Assembly (NCBI GenBank): GCA_012934845.2
Contig: WNNJ02000644.1
Coordinates: 1-64,000 of the forward strand
Reading direction: 5' to 3'
Length of the DNA: 64,000 nucleotides
Origin: Pomphorhynchus laevis
Taxonomy: Eukaryota; Acanthocephala; Palaeacanthocephala; Echinorhynchida; Pomphorhynchidae
Shown: positions 22,901 through 31,400 of the stretch, one piece after another
Position numbering within the stretch: position 1 is the stretch's first letter
Layout of the letters: the number at the start of each line of letters is the position of its first letter
Translations under genes and position numbers: made by a program
The notes under the pieces: model-generated
Told to the model about the DNA's origin: nothing
Databases searched by the model: none
The model's input: the letters and a program-made list of their open reading frames with translations, nothing else

Positions 22901-25900
22901 TTAACATAAATAAAACTACTTTTAATTTATATCGTAAAGATGACATATTTAAATTTACAAGAAACATATTTTTGCATGAGCATTCATGCATACCATATAA
23001 TATAAAATATAATACATTAAATAATGAAATTTTAAGAATTGCAACAATATGTAATGATATTGGCTTTCTTCAAAATCATTTAAATAATTTAATAGATACA
23101 TATTTTAAACTAGGTTACTATAAAAATTACATCAAGCAGAAAGTAGCAAAATATATAAATCAACACAATAATATAAAGAATAAATTTAAACTCTGAAGTG
23201 ACAAATTTTTATGGATGGATAAAAATAAATTATATAAATATAATATAAAATTTGTCGTTTATTAATTTATAAACTTTGTCGTTTATAATTCACTTAATTA
23301 TTTGAAATATCTTTTGTAAAATTAAACAAAGAAAACAAGTTTAAGTAAAATAAAATTTATTCATGATTTAATAATAAATAATACATATGTATTTACCATT
23401 TGTTATTTGTTAAAGGAATGTAAGGGCAACGAACAATTATGGTTAGATCCAAATATCTATAATTACGACTCCGGCATATTCAGTAAATTAGAGGTGTAAG
23501 TTGAACGAAATGTTAAACTTTATTATGTTTATACATAAATGATTTGGCCTAATATTAAATGGTGATATACATCTTTACAATAGAGATTATATTCTACTAC
23601 GTATTTTATAATTATATTAATTATATAATATATAATGTTTATTATTAATTAGTAAATGCTTTATAATTATATTTAAAATCATTGAATCGGAATGAGACAT
23701 GCTGGGTTGAAATATTTTTGAATTGTTTTGGGGCCAAACCCAGCCAAAAAACGTTGAAAACGTTTAAGATTTTGTTATCAATATTTCTTTCGCCAATTGT
23801 GGATATCGTCAGGATAAATTGTAATTTGCTAGAACACTTATAAATTTTGATAACAAAATCTTAAACGTTTTTAACGTTTTTTTGCTGGGTTTGGCCCCAA
23901 AACAATTCACAATTATATTTAATTAAAGAATAATACAGCTGATTCAAATGTTTAATAAATTACATAAATTTTAATTATGTGTTCGGTTATAAACAAATCT
24001 GAAATACTAAACATTTGAGTGATTTTCAAATTCAGTTATTGTAATTTACGGTAGGTTATTAGTTGCATGAGGAAAATAATCATTTCATGGTAAACACGCA
24101 TTCATTCAGCAATCATTTAGCTTTCCTTGTAAGTAATTATGCTAAATAAATAAGTAAAAAACACCAAGACTAAAATTGACCATACATTCTGGAACTATTT
24201 GCTTGCGCTGATGCAGTAAGCAGCTCAAAAGTTTAATATTGACTGACAATAGGTATCAATGAAATACCGGTAAAAGTATTGAACCGGTCGTCATAAATAA
24301 ATTTATCTGTTAATTTATAGGAACAAAGGAAAATCAAATCAAAGACCAAAAGAATTATTCAATATTTAAAATATAATTTATATAATTATATTTATATAAT
24401 ATTATATTTATATTAATATTTTAATATAAATATTAAAAATAAATTAAAAAGCATTAGCGGAAAAATTTTATAGATAGATAATAAATAATATACTTTGTAT
24501 TAGAATAAGATAATATATAATCAAATTTAATCAGAGAAAATACGTCCTTAACACGTATTTGGCCACGCTGCTATGTTTTGTAGAGGAGTTAGGGGCCGAA
24601 ACCTGATAGCATAGTAGTTCCTCCTGATGACCTCTAATCCTTATTCTGTTATTTATTAGTCAATTCATAAAAATGACGTTTATTTTAAATTTAAATTTTT
24701 TATTTTAACTTGATTTAAATTATAAAAAATCTAAAAACAATTATTTATTTTATTATTTAATTATTAAATTTTGATTTAGCATTATTATGTTTTGTTTATT
24801 TTATAATTATATTAAATACGTAGACTCAGTTAGCTGATTTGATTTCTACAATCAGATATTTTACAGCTATACTTCGACTTGTCCGGCGCAATGATTTGAT
24901 TTGATTTATTTAACTTAATATAAATTATAACTTAATATAAATTACCCACTGTTATGTTGGGTAGAGGAGTTTAGCATTATTATAATATTTTGTTTATTTT
25001 ATAATTATATAAAATACGTAGACACAGTTAGCTGATTTGATTATAATGCAATAATGTAACAATAATGATTACAATTGGAATCTCTACCCAACTGTTATGT
25101 TGGGTAGAGGAGTTTAGCATTATTATAATATTTTGTTCATTTTATAATTATATAAAATACGTAGACACAGTTAGCTGATTTGATTATAATGCAATAATGT
25201 AACAATAATGATTACAATTGGAATCAATTGTAATCATATCAAATAAATTAAATGAATAAAGTAAAATATCAAATAATAAATAGCGGAAAATTATAAACAT
25301 CAAGTTTTAATTTATATATTTCGACAGCTACTAATTTTATTCAAAAACATGAAATCAGAAGTTGTCAGATTGATACAGATATTTCAGAAAGATATTAGCA
25401 ACAATTAAAACCGATAAAAGCAAAAAATAATTTTTAACTGAATTAAATTAGCTTTTAAATTAATAAAAATAGATTTTGTGATTATAAAAATTAAATTATT
25501 AAATTATTTTGGCTTCTATTTTTGTACGACAAAAATAAAATAGTCTATTTAAAAATGTTTGGAATAATTATTTAATATTATTATTAAAATTAATTATTAA
25601 TAATTTATAAATATAAAAATATAATATTATTTTTATTTTATAATATTATTTTAAGCTTGGCATTAGCGTATGCATTAGTGGTTTGACTAAGCTATATCGA
25701 GCAGACTCGTGTAGATAATTGCATTCGAACATGTATACAGTGATGACATTAAATATTGATAGATAGCCCGTACTTACCTGCTGCTATTGGGATTTAGTAA
25801 ACCCGATAATGATAATTATCGGAGTCGACTAACCAGAAATTAAAATAATCTAATCAAATTAAACTAATAAATTAAACTAATAAATTAAATTAATTAATTA

Positions 25901-26458
25901 AATTAATTCAATTAATTAAAAATCTAATTATCAATTTTAACAAATCAGATCAGATAATAGAGTCTACGAAATTAATAAATCAAGAATAAAATGGAATCAT
26001 AAATAATTATATAAGATTTTATACAATTTATATTTATATGAAGTTAATATTTAAAATCGAATTTTAAAATAAAAGTCGATTTTAACGAATTGAATAATAA
26101 ATAGAATACGATGTTTTAATGAGGAAGATAACTCCCTTATTAACAATTAGGAAGTTAGTCAATTTAAACGCATTCTTACAGTAGATTTTAGCCTTCCATC
26201 ATTGTCATCGTTATCAACATCACTTGGTATGTTGATAGTATCGTTTTTGTTCGACATGTACATTTGCTGCATATTTAGTGACTTGTCTTGAACATTCTGA
26301 TCAGTTAATTGTAGATGAACAGAAGTTAGATCATTGAGAAGGCCTTCTAAAACACAATTTTCAAAATCTAAAATACTTGATGTATCATATCATATTCAAA
26401 GTACCTAAATCGTTCATCGCTGTAGAACACGCCATTTCTTGTCGAGTCAGATTTTGCA
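13667..26458 (-). CDS. PXN: Paxillin-type focal adhesion adaptor, split gene
   Basis: A minus-strand, multi-exon gene. Exons found, 5' to 3': 26458-26405, 26367-26180, 19943-19729, 17833-17766, 16717-16639, 16592-16524, 15909-15764, 14280-14156, 14099-13985, 13936-13667. They encode LD-type helices (VLEGLLNDL, SLSELDELLKEL, IEELMASLSDL) followed by LIM zinc-finger domains, the order special to paxillin/Hic-5. Family members sit at integrin adhesions and recruit FAK and vinculin through the LD motifs, while the LIM domains target the protein to adhesions. Phases agree across most junctions (26405/26367, 26180/19943, 19729/17833, 16639/16592, 15764/14280, 14156/14099, 13985/13936). They do not agree at 17766/16717 and 16524/15909, so at least one exon each is probably missing there, including the first zinc finger of LIM1. 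The true start codon and first exons were not found. Confidence 0.88.
13985..14099 (-). CDS. PXN: Paxillin exon: LIM2 end, LIM3 first finger
   Basis: It encodes QCFVKSMAPKCNRCLEVILE, then NYIVALKAYWHPACFSC. Human paxillin has FAPKCGGCARAILENYISAL at the same place. It is followed by a 48-nt intron with GTACGT and AATAG borders. Confidence 0.92.
14156..14280 (-). CDS. PXN: Paxillin exon: LIM2
   Basis: It encodes RMISAFGQNWHPEHFTCSIC, then NSDFDVDGFHLSMDGSNKVYC. The donor is |GTAATA at 14,155 rather than the earlier GTATAT, because only this choice keeps the LIM KxYC motif and the frame into RQCFVKSMAPKC of the next exon. Confidence 0.9.
14157..15763. other. Paxillin intron DNA, AT-rich
   Basis: Most of this belongs to the intron between the LIM1/2 and LIM2 exons (14,281-15,763). 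Extremely A/T-rich with TATAATAT-type runs near 14,395-14,480 and 14,750-15,050; no embedded gene recognised. Confidence 0.5.
15764..15909 (-). CDS. PXN: Paxillin exon: LIM1 second half, start of LIM2
   Basis: It reads VKCTKCDELLQHGSVFEYKG, then KIFCKRDLNNVFNPNCFTCNQPILN. The order matches C-x2-C ... C-x2-D of LIM1 followed by the first C-x2-C of LIM2. Acceptor AATCAG|, donor |GTAAGTGAG. The usual WHPEHF segment before the first cysteine pair is not in this exon. Confidence 0.88.
16524..16592 (-). CDS. PXN: Paxillin exon between LD4 and LIM1
   Basis: Short phase-0 exon DSEHGTYEKINDLQSKNK...TKDE with acceptor ATGAAG| and donor |GTATCG. It continues the LD4 reading frame. The following LIM1 exon needs one extra base, so an exon is missing in between. 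Confidence 0.65.
16639..16717 (-). CDS. PXN: Paxillin exon with LD4 motif
   Basis: It encodes NEIEELMASLSDLQ, nearly the same as ELDELMASLSDFK of paxillin LD4, which binds FAK, GIT and parvin in studied animals. Acceptor TTTAG|, donor CAG|GTTATT. Confidence 0.88.
17331..17425 (-). repeat. Dispersed repeat, CTGAAGATGCTAAC type, copy 1
   Basis: On the minus strand it reads aattttCTGAAGATGCTAAC, AAGGTAAAGAAATATC, then ending with gctcttttgacccg. Related copies lie at 18,985-19,080, 19,120-19,235 and 35,440-35,525. Better copies have a GCTAAC/GTTAGC stem followed by GAAATATC. The family is unknown. Confidence 0.6.
17766..17833 (-). CDS. PXN: Probable paxillin linker exon
   Basis: Flanked by CAG| and |GTAAAC, 68 bp, open in the frame dictated by the LD2 exon, reading YIFMFPRGERALYDKLFRN. 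The phase on its 5' side fits; on the 3' side it does not fit the LD4 exon, so another small exon may lie between. It has no known domain; the assignment rests on splice signals and phase. Confidence 0.55.
18041..18140 (+). repeat. Dispersed 100-bp repeat, copy 1
   Basis: ttatgaattgtattctata, then cacaatttattaactgcatgtgag and ttttaaatatttgaagatattctaa; repeated with few changes at 18,719-18,830. Contains a short AATTGTATT...AATACAATT inverted pair in copy 2. Confidence 0.7.
18719..18832 (+). repeat. Dispersed 100-bp repeat, copy 2
   Basis: Second copy of the repeat seen at 18,041, same orientation, with a small insertion after the catgtgag motif. Both lie in a paxillin intron. Confidence 0.7.
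18985..19240. repeat. CTGAAGATGCTAAC-type repeat, two inverted copies
   Basis: A minus-sense copy at about 18,985-19,080 faces a plus-sense copy at about 19,120-19,235 (ggtaacagaggttaacgaaatatc ... ctcctctattttgatccagctcc). The two form an imperfect inverted repeat. The central part repeats cttcagaaaattac. Confidence 0.6.
19457..19678 (+). pseudogene. LINE C-terminal tail fragment (RTE-like)
   Basis: A 72-codon frame reads TRLWWYNHVLLADKGTIARIGFDLKLEGKRRKGVPNRTKW. It resembles the RLRWYGHVLR...GKRPKGRPKQRW C-terminal motif found at the end of many RTE/BovB-like and similar LINE polyproteins. The RT itself is absent, so this is a 5'-truncated relic in a paxillin intron, antisense to that gene. 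Confidence 0.6.
19729..19943 (-). CDS. PXN: Paxillin exon with LD2 motif
   Basis: It contains SLSELDELLKELKTAKNE, very close to the conserved NLSELDRLLLELN LD2 motif, the known FAK/vinculin-binding helix. A second amphipathic stretch, MNSIDQILSTLDALEI, follows and could be another LD-like helix. The donor |GTAATT follows TTA GA, whose split codon is completed by G of the exon at 17,833. Confidence 0.88.
20200..20470. repeat. GC-richer block before the Penelope-like element
   Basis: Between 20,215 and 20,440 base composition rises sharply compared with its surroundings, and there are short paired motifs such as GCTAACGCGTAGCGCGTGG and CCGCCTTAAGCAGGACAGC. No ORF. It may be the 5' untranslated part of the adjacent Penelope-like element or an independent short repeat; I cannot tell which. 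Confidence 0.4.
20480..20925 (+). CDS. GIY-YIG endonuclease domain of the Penelope-like element
   Basis: Catalytic landmarks are VVY (GIY position), YIG, the Arg of KTRFRQH about ten residues on, and the Glu in EKEDFWI. The domain is preceded by clustered cysteines (CKGKNFTVC, CNCNT, QCTC) as described for the zinc-finger-like region of Naiad nucleases. One frame change lies between YIG and the TYQMLKTR segment. In these elements the domain nicks the target DNA to prime reverse transcription. Confidence 0.8.
21554..22909 (+). CDS. Penelope-like reverse transcriptase frame
   Basis: A 451-codon open frame. The thumb/N-terminal part holds PILYWNPKLHKNP and KPRFICSAFKCTLKPLS (fingers), then DFSTLYTNLDL (motif A, first Asp), VPMGGNSSPI (motif B) and YIDDIC (catalytic Asp pair). 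The family is related to telomerase RT. The frame is cut before its C-terminus; the homologous tail continues at 22,910-23,196 in another frame (RKDDIFKFTRN, HEHSCIPYNIKYNT). Confidence 0.85.
   Translation: METECNCKSLSFDKINEHICTHNLELIENCELRKLLSKGYKYRLNNNNDKNKIYNSLYNNLNDYFSKLINSESSNISKINIWKYYIFDKIKNKMKITNNYKRKDQINKDMYKELTKLKDNYIITTIDKASNNFVFICKKLYYDILMKEVNSNYLNVNPTYERSELSLETIITSHCSIMDKKGIKVELDNKTIPILYWNPKLHKNPIKPRFICSAFKCTLKPLSVYMNKILKVIKAHFKKYCKVIEINTGIKHYFSINSTKEFLEQTKEINFQNINTYDFSTLYTNLDLVDIKEALVKLINLIFGKRYTYICYNNYNAYLTKIKPSSKYKYMDKIELIESLNILINQNYLKVGTSIFRQVKGVPMGGNSSPIIADLFLSFIEYEFVHNCVKTKSKQYKYMKYMFRYIDDICVFNSNNFYSISEHIYPESLILNKTNINDKEGVYLDMNIKLT
23230..23719. other. Paxillin intron DNA, no gene seen
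   Basis: AT-rich; the 3' end of the Penelope-like element is not followed by its usual terminal repeat here. Confidence 0.4.
23720..23908. mobile_element. 189-bp hairpin (foldback) element, MITE-like
   Basis: Two arms of about 62 bp (gaattgttttggggcc... and its reverse complement ...ggccccaaaacaattc) are almost perfectly complementary and enclose a loop of about 65 bp. On the minus strand the loop reads CCTGACGATATCCACAATTGGC, then GAAAGAAATATTG. It has no ORF. The high arm identity suggests recent insertion or folding constraint. No clear target duplication is visible. Confidence 0.85.
24465..24850 (+). repeat. Penelope-like terminal repeat with short 3' coding remnant
   Basis: It begins with tagatagataataaataatatactttgtattagaataag, the same junction as at 11,740, and runs through GGCCACGCTGCTATG, AGGGGCC-GAAACCTGATAGCATAG, CTGATGACCTC to tacgtagactcagttagctgattt. 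A severely 5'-truncated insertion. Confidence 0.8.
24945..25230 (+). repeat. Two-copy tandem of a deleted terminal repeat
   Basis: Two units of about 140 bp (cactgttatgttgggtagaggagtttagc ... tgattacaattggaatc) stand head to tail at about 24,948 and 25,089. Each fuses the GTTGGGTAGAGGAG part of the Penelope-like terminal repeat directly to its far end (aaatacgtagacacagttagctgattt), so the middle, including GAAAC and CTGATGA, was lost before the duplication. Confidence 0.8.
25231..26179. other. Paxillin intron DNA, no gene seen
   Basis: AT-rich; a part near 25,975-26,105 (gagtctacgaaat..., aataaatagaatacgatgttttaatgagg) is a weakly conserved minus-sense trace of the Penelope-like terminal repeat. 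Confidence 0.45.
26180..26367 (-). CDS. PXN: Paxillin exon with LD1-like motif
   Basis: Acceptor TTTAG| and donor |GTAAGA. It encodes VLEGLLNDLTSVHLQ, an LD helix comparable to LDALLADLE of known paxillins, then a polar Asn/Asp-rich linker. It ends in phase 0, matching the LD2 exon. Confidence 0.75.
26405..26458 (-). CDS. PXN: Paxillin exon (upstream of LD1)
   Basis: Bounded by TTTTTAG| and |GTACTT. It reads QNLTRQEMACSTAMNDL and leaves one base, which joins the next exon to make GAT (Asp), giving NDLDFENCVLEG. It contains an ATG, but the reading frame is open back to the acceptor, so I treat it as internal. Confidence 0.65.
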
Positions 26459-26694
26459 CTAAAAATAAATTTTAAGCTAAAGGCTTAGCGTCCTCCCATC
26501 TTCGAAAAATACGTTTTATTTAAACTAACTTGTATCTAAAATGTTTGGATAACTGCACTATTTACCGGTAACGGTATCCAATGTCAGCTTTTTGATAACA
26601 ACAATATGAAAGTTAAAGATATTAAAAAGAAATATTTTTTAATACATAAAACACCCAGCAAATCATTGTGATATAAAATTACAGCAGAGATTAT

Positions 26695-26806
26695 ATCAGC
26701 TCAATGTCGAATAATTTTTCTTTAGTAAACATTTTTCCAGCGCTGCTGTCTGATAAAGTTCAGTTCTCCTAATATTTTCATTAGCTTCTTCGCGACTGCT
26801 GGTTTC
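26695..26806 (-). CDS. Candidate exon of unknown gene
   Basis: After a good acceptor (ttactttacAG|) an open frame reads ETSSREEANENIRRTELYQT, then AALEKCLLKKNYSTLS and a stop. The region is less AT-rich than its flanks and contains charged helical sequence. It could be an upstream paxillin exon with a donor inside (|GTTTAC near 26,727), or the last exon of another minus-strand gene. I do not recognise it. Confidence 0.3.
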
Positions 26807-26809
26807 TGT

Positions 26810-28060
26810 AAAGTAATAATGCTTTAAATTTTGTTGACAATTTAATGTTTTGTGTTCTGAAAGAAATGCCAACTAAAACCATACTTTTTACATCTTTACA
26901 TAAAAATATAATTTTTCATAATTTTTACATCATTACATGAATTTAAAATTTACACGTGTGATTAAAATTCACATTTTGGGATTCATTATATAAATGTTAA
27001 AAGATTAATTAAATAATTAAATAAATGATTAAATTGTAATATTATTGTAATAAAAATATAATTTCTACATTGTTTAAAAAATAATTTTTACATCCTTATA
27101 AGAATTTAAAATTTACACATTAAAATTAAAATTAAAATTTACTAATATTTTAATATGTTAAAATCTATTTTTAGTTTTATTAGTCCTTAATTTAATTATT
27201 TATTTTTGGATGTTCTATTAAACAATAGAACGTTTAAATGGTGAAATGTATCATTTAATCTAAAGCATTCGAATCAAGTTATCGCTGCAGAATGCTTTTG
27301 TAGCTCCATTACAGATTAGAGCACATATTTTAGAAATACTTTAATTTAAGGTTTTGCAATGTAGCATTTTTAAGTCCTAAATAGTCAATAAAATTTAATT
27401 CCAAACTTAAACGATAAACATATTTTGTAAAGATATTTAATGTAAAGATATTTTGTAACATTTACTCCTGAAGATGATAGCAGTAGGCTATTGAAAATTC
27501 GATTAAATAAATATTTTACTTCACTTTCTCTACTAATAAATAATCCGATATTAGTGAACAATCAATTTATAATATAAAAATATTTATATTATAATATAAA
27601 TATTAGATTATTATGATCTCAACAAACGATGTCAAAGTTGTTTAAAATAATTTATCATAATTTTTAATTTCTCGTTTCTTGTGATGAGAAACATTCTACA
27701 CGAAAGTGTCGTGAAAGAAAATAAAATATGATATTCTTATCTCATTATATTCTTTGCATTTAATTCTTATTTCCTAATAAATCTTTCTAGAAATAGCTTA
27801 ATTTACTAATATCTCGCTCTATGAAAATATGTTTAGATTATTGTAATGTCATACCCAGGTAATAATTATTGAATGTTAAATTTAGAGCGGACTGAATATT
27901 TCTCATCTATTGTGCGTTATGGTGACTCACCTATTCAAATTAGAATGACATAATACCAAGGTCAATAGTGGGAAAATAGTTTCGTTAAAGAAATATGCTA
28001 TGCAGTTGAATCAGCTACAGAAAAACTATCAACAGTCCACCAAACGGTGCACGGAACCTG
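26810..28060. other. No gene seen
   Basis: AT-rich intergenic or intronic DNA. Short repeats of the ttaaaatttacacrt type near 26,940-27,130; no feature I can support. Confidence 0.45.
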
Positions 28061-28063
28061 AGC

Positions 28064-28405
28064 ATGGATTATTTAAGTTTGTACACAATCAACATTGTGC
28101 CCTGTATTGAAAATGACAGAGAACTATTTTTGAAAAAAGTTGATGATCGAAAGATTATACGCTTTTACAAAAAGCTTTTATTATCAATCGTCATCCGGAC
28201 ACTGTTCCACAATATTCAAAAGTGTAGCCTAAACTTGGTTTTAAGCGTAGAACTGCAAATCACCCACATATGTCTAAATATGCAAGTAAAGGTGCACAGG
28301 CTAACTTTTAAATCCAATAACGCTATAGAAACTATAATGAAATACTATATTAAAAATAATCGTATTGAGTTCATATGGCTAAGAAATTTTGGTCATAGGC
28401 TTTGA
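28064..28405 (+). CDS. Unrecognised 113-codon ORF
   Basis: MDYLSLYTINIVPCIENDRE ... IIRFYKKLLLSIVIRTLF. It is longer than expected by chance in this AT-rich setting, but I see no domain, signal peptide or splice-supported neighbour. A shift of frame gives equally odd text (QKAFIINRHPDTVPQYSK), so it may be a decayed transposon product. It ends inside the tandem duplication that starts at 28,388. Confidence 0.25.
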   Translation: MDYLSLYTINIVPCIENDRELFLKKVDDRKIIRFYKKLLLSIVIRTLFHNIQKCSLNLVLSVELQITHICLNMQVKVHRLTFKSNNAIETIMKYYIKNNRIEFIWLRNFGHRL

Positions 28406-28665
28406 CATTCAGTTATAGATTATTTATAAAAATTCGCACATTTGATCTTTTACTAATTAACAATCAATGATATAAATAGAAGAGAAATTATAAATAATTG
28501 ATATTAATTGAAATTAATACACAATTTTGGTCATAGGCCGTGACATTCAGTTATAGATTATTTTAGAAAAATTCGCACATTTGATCTTTTACTAATTAAC
28601 AATCAATGATATAAATAGGAGAGAAATTATAAATAATTGATATTAATTGAAATTTATACACAAGA
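28388..28665. repeat. Two-copy 136-bp tandem duplication
   Basis: The segment tttggtcataggctttgacattcagttatag ... attaatacaca is repeated directly at about 28,524 with only a few differences, indicating a recent duplication. Confidence 0.9.
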
Positions 28666-28669
28666 AATT

Positions 28670-29520
28670 CGCTGGGGACATTAAACTCTAAATTTCATCA
28701 GTGTTAACTCGGTAGCAATGTGGATTACTAAGTCATAAAAACATAATTTACTACAACAAATGCATTCGATGAATCTACGAATGTGCAATTTTCATGAAAA
28801 TTTCTCAATTACAACTCAAATAATGGAATCATAAATTTCAATATATCATTTAATTACTTGCATATATTACAATAAAATGATTTCAAAAGATAAATAGGAT
28901 ATCAAACACATTATAAAAATAAAAAATGATATTCTCATATTTGCGTAAGGGAACGTTCTCTTAAAAAGTAAACTAGTCCCAATCTCCCGAAATGGCCCAG
29001 GAACAGCAAAGGTATACCTGAACATTCTCTCTTAATGACAGACGTTAGCCATCTTTTAAGGCCCATCTTGCTCTCTTCAACACATTCTTGAATATATTCA
29101 AGTCAAATCCGGCAGCTCAGTTCACCAAAATGGTGATGAAACCCAGTGTCTTACTGTAAAGGTAGGGAGTGATGTAATATCTATTCCTTTATGAGGCAAA
29201 AAAATCTCCCTATCTTTATGAGCAAGTTTTGAATTGAAATGGGCAGCAGATCCTTAGGACACGTCACCGGATGATTTTTGGATTAAATAATTCTTCTCTC
29301 ATCAATATTAATCCAATAAACTGACATTGTAACTTCATTCTTCTCGAAGTTACAATAAATTCGTCGTCTCTATCAATGAAAATCAGCTTAAGAAATTCTA
29401 AAAACATTAATTTCTAGAAACAATTAATTTTTACTAAACTTATTATTTATTATTTATTATCAATTTTTTGAGAGTTAGAAATCTTGGCTCACTAACTTTT
29501 TTTTCACAAAATACACAATT
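28670..29520. other. No gene seen
   Basis: Mixed AT-rich sequence. A slightly GC-richer strip at 28,960-29,270 has no ORF or repeat that I recognise. Confidence 0.45.
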
Positions 29521-29521
29521 A

Positions 29522-29833
29522 TTACAATGAGTTTATAAATGGGAAATCATGACGAAGATCAGATTGATAATCTTCTGCAGTCCCCTGGGTGACCTCCAAA
29601 AGACAGGACGCGTTGCCTCGTTGCACCGCACAGCTCATTCTCTGTGAGAGAAATCTAGCTGCTATCCGATCGCCTGTAGCGGCAATTAGCTTCTTCCCTA
29701 CAGATTCCAGGAAGCTGGACGTAATCGGCCCGGCTGCACCTATTGTCTTGATCGCCAATAGGACAAAAGTATATTGGAACGCATCGATGCCCCTGTATTT
29801 GTCCAGCTTCCGATTCTCGGCAACTCTCGCCAC
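29522..29833 (-). pseudogene. Retroelement C-terminal fragment
   Basis: A 103-codon frame reads RKLDKYRGIDAFQYTFVLLA, then IGAAGPITSSFLESVGKKLIA and RFLSQRMSCAVQRGNASCLLE. The pattern (KY..., F.P.AIET.G..G......ELG.RI, FL.QR.S.A.QRGNA) recurs in invertebrate retroelement proteins as a C-terminal block after the RT. I recognise the pattern, not the clade. Base composition is clearly higher in G+C than in the flanks, marking it as inserted. It may be from the same kind of element as the relic at 8.6-9.3 kb. Confidence 0.55.
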
Positions 29834-29839
29834 CTAGCC

Positions 29840-31400
29840 CGGCGCACAGACCACGTTGAACAAATTACTAGCCACAAGTGTGTTGGGACAGGTTAAGATT
29901 TTTTTATTAAAAAATCTTTTCGATTTTCAAATTAATTTCCGGTCTGGTACATATTGGAAAATAGCTCGAAGATCTCAATATTCACAGAGAATCGATGATT
30001 CCGATAAAAATAAAAATATATAAAGCTCACATTTATAAATAACAAGTTAATGAGGAGATTAAATTACAAAATTGCATTTGTACCATAAAAAACATGGTGA
30101 TCGATTTTGTGAAATATTTAAACAGAAACCTTCTAGAGTATCAAGAAGATGCTTATACATCATTAATTGTATAAGCAATTACACGCTCAAACTATGATAA
30201 AACGTATAATGGTATATCAACACAAATAAAACGTAAATCAACACAAATACAATTTAAAAAGAGAGACTTCTTCCGCTATTTAAAAGCAGGTCATCTGAAC
30301 CGATCACAAGGATCATTGACACTGACTAAAAGAAACTTATCGAAGTAAAGGGTGAATTCTTATCACCCACATTTAACAATAGTCAGGGTTTCCGAGTTGT
30401 GATAGATATCATGATATGTCTACATGCAAAAGTGTCGACACTTGATACATGTTTTTTATTTGTACCTAAGTTTTCCGATTTATTGAAAAAGCGATGCACG
30501 TCCAGCCGAATTTACATCGCTAAAAATATAAAATATAAATATTTAAATATATTCGATTCTAATATTTCTTGACTCACCATTTTTTAGGAAGTAACTTGAA
30601 AATGGTGAGCCTTGCGATACCGATATATTGGAAACGAATTTGATTAATAAAATTTCCTAGTTTTTGAATCATTCAGATAACGGTTGAAGACATATTTTTA
30701 CTATTATGATTTGTTGACGTAAAATTTAATTAATCAAATTTCACTAAAATAAATTTGTTTAATAAATAAATTAATTAAATTAAATTTCATTAAAAAAATT
30801 TTTTTACAACATAAAAACTGTTACTATTAATTACAATATAAAAATTATATTGTAATTAATAATTTATATTATATTTATTTTATTAAACATTTGATATAGT
30901 ATTAGATAATTTATAACAACAAGATAAATTTTTGTTATATATAACAAGTCACACAAGGTGACTTTCGCATTGAAAATCAGCTACATAATCCTTCCGTGGT
31001 GACTTTTAATTATATATATGTTGGTTGAATGAGTTCAAGCTGCGTGCCTATATCCATAAGGATACGATTATATACTTTAATACTATATATACTTATATAT
31101 ACTTTTATATACTTTTAATATAATTTAATAATAATTTATTATAAAATAATAAATTAATACCAATTTATTTTTTTATTTAGCTAGCTTCTTCAAGCGAACT
31201 ACGTCGTCAGAATTGCTGAATTTCTGCTAGCAAAATATATGATTTTTAATATAAAAGTAAATATTTTATTATTTTTAAAAATGTATTAGTTTTAAAGTTT
31301 AATTTATATTTTTTCTAACATCTGCAAGGGAATTATAATAATGGTTTATAAACTAGTTAACACTAGTTAAAACTTTCACTAGGTAAAACTTTCTTGATAA
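29840..31400. other. No gene seen
   Basis: AT-rich with a tandem attaattaaat-type tract near 30,720-30,880. No exon, RNA gene or recognisable repeat. Confidence 0.45.

Larger units (their letters stand above)
20470..23215 (+). mobile_element. Penelope-like retroelement with N-terminal GIY-YIG (Naiad-like)
   Basis: A nearly complete coding region with the nuclease first. The GIY-YIG part lies at about 20,480-20,925: Cys-rich lead, GVVYPIQCTCGLQYIGK, then TYQMLKTRFRQHIYNI and EKEDFWIKTLNSMYPLGLN. A basic linker (KPRSHGDK...RKNR) follows, then the RT frame 21,554-22,909 and its continuation to 23,196. RT landmarks are TYDFSTLYTNLDL, KGVPMGGNSSPIIADL and FRYIDDICV. Classical Penelope elements have the nuclease after the RT; the N-terminal position is the diagnostic trait of the Naiad/Chlamys clade. 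A minus-strand relative at 33-34.5 kb is open across the nuclease-linker junction, so the ancestor had one fused frame. A few breaks make this copy inactive. It lies antisense in the largest paxillin intron. Confidence 0.88.
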
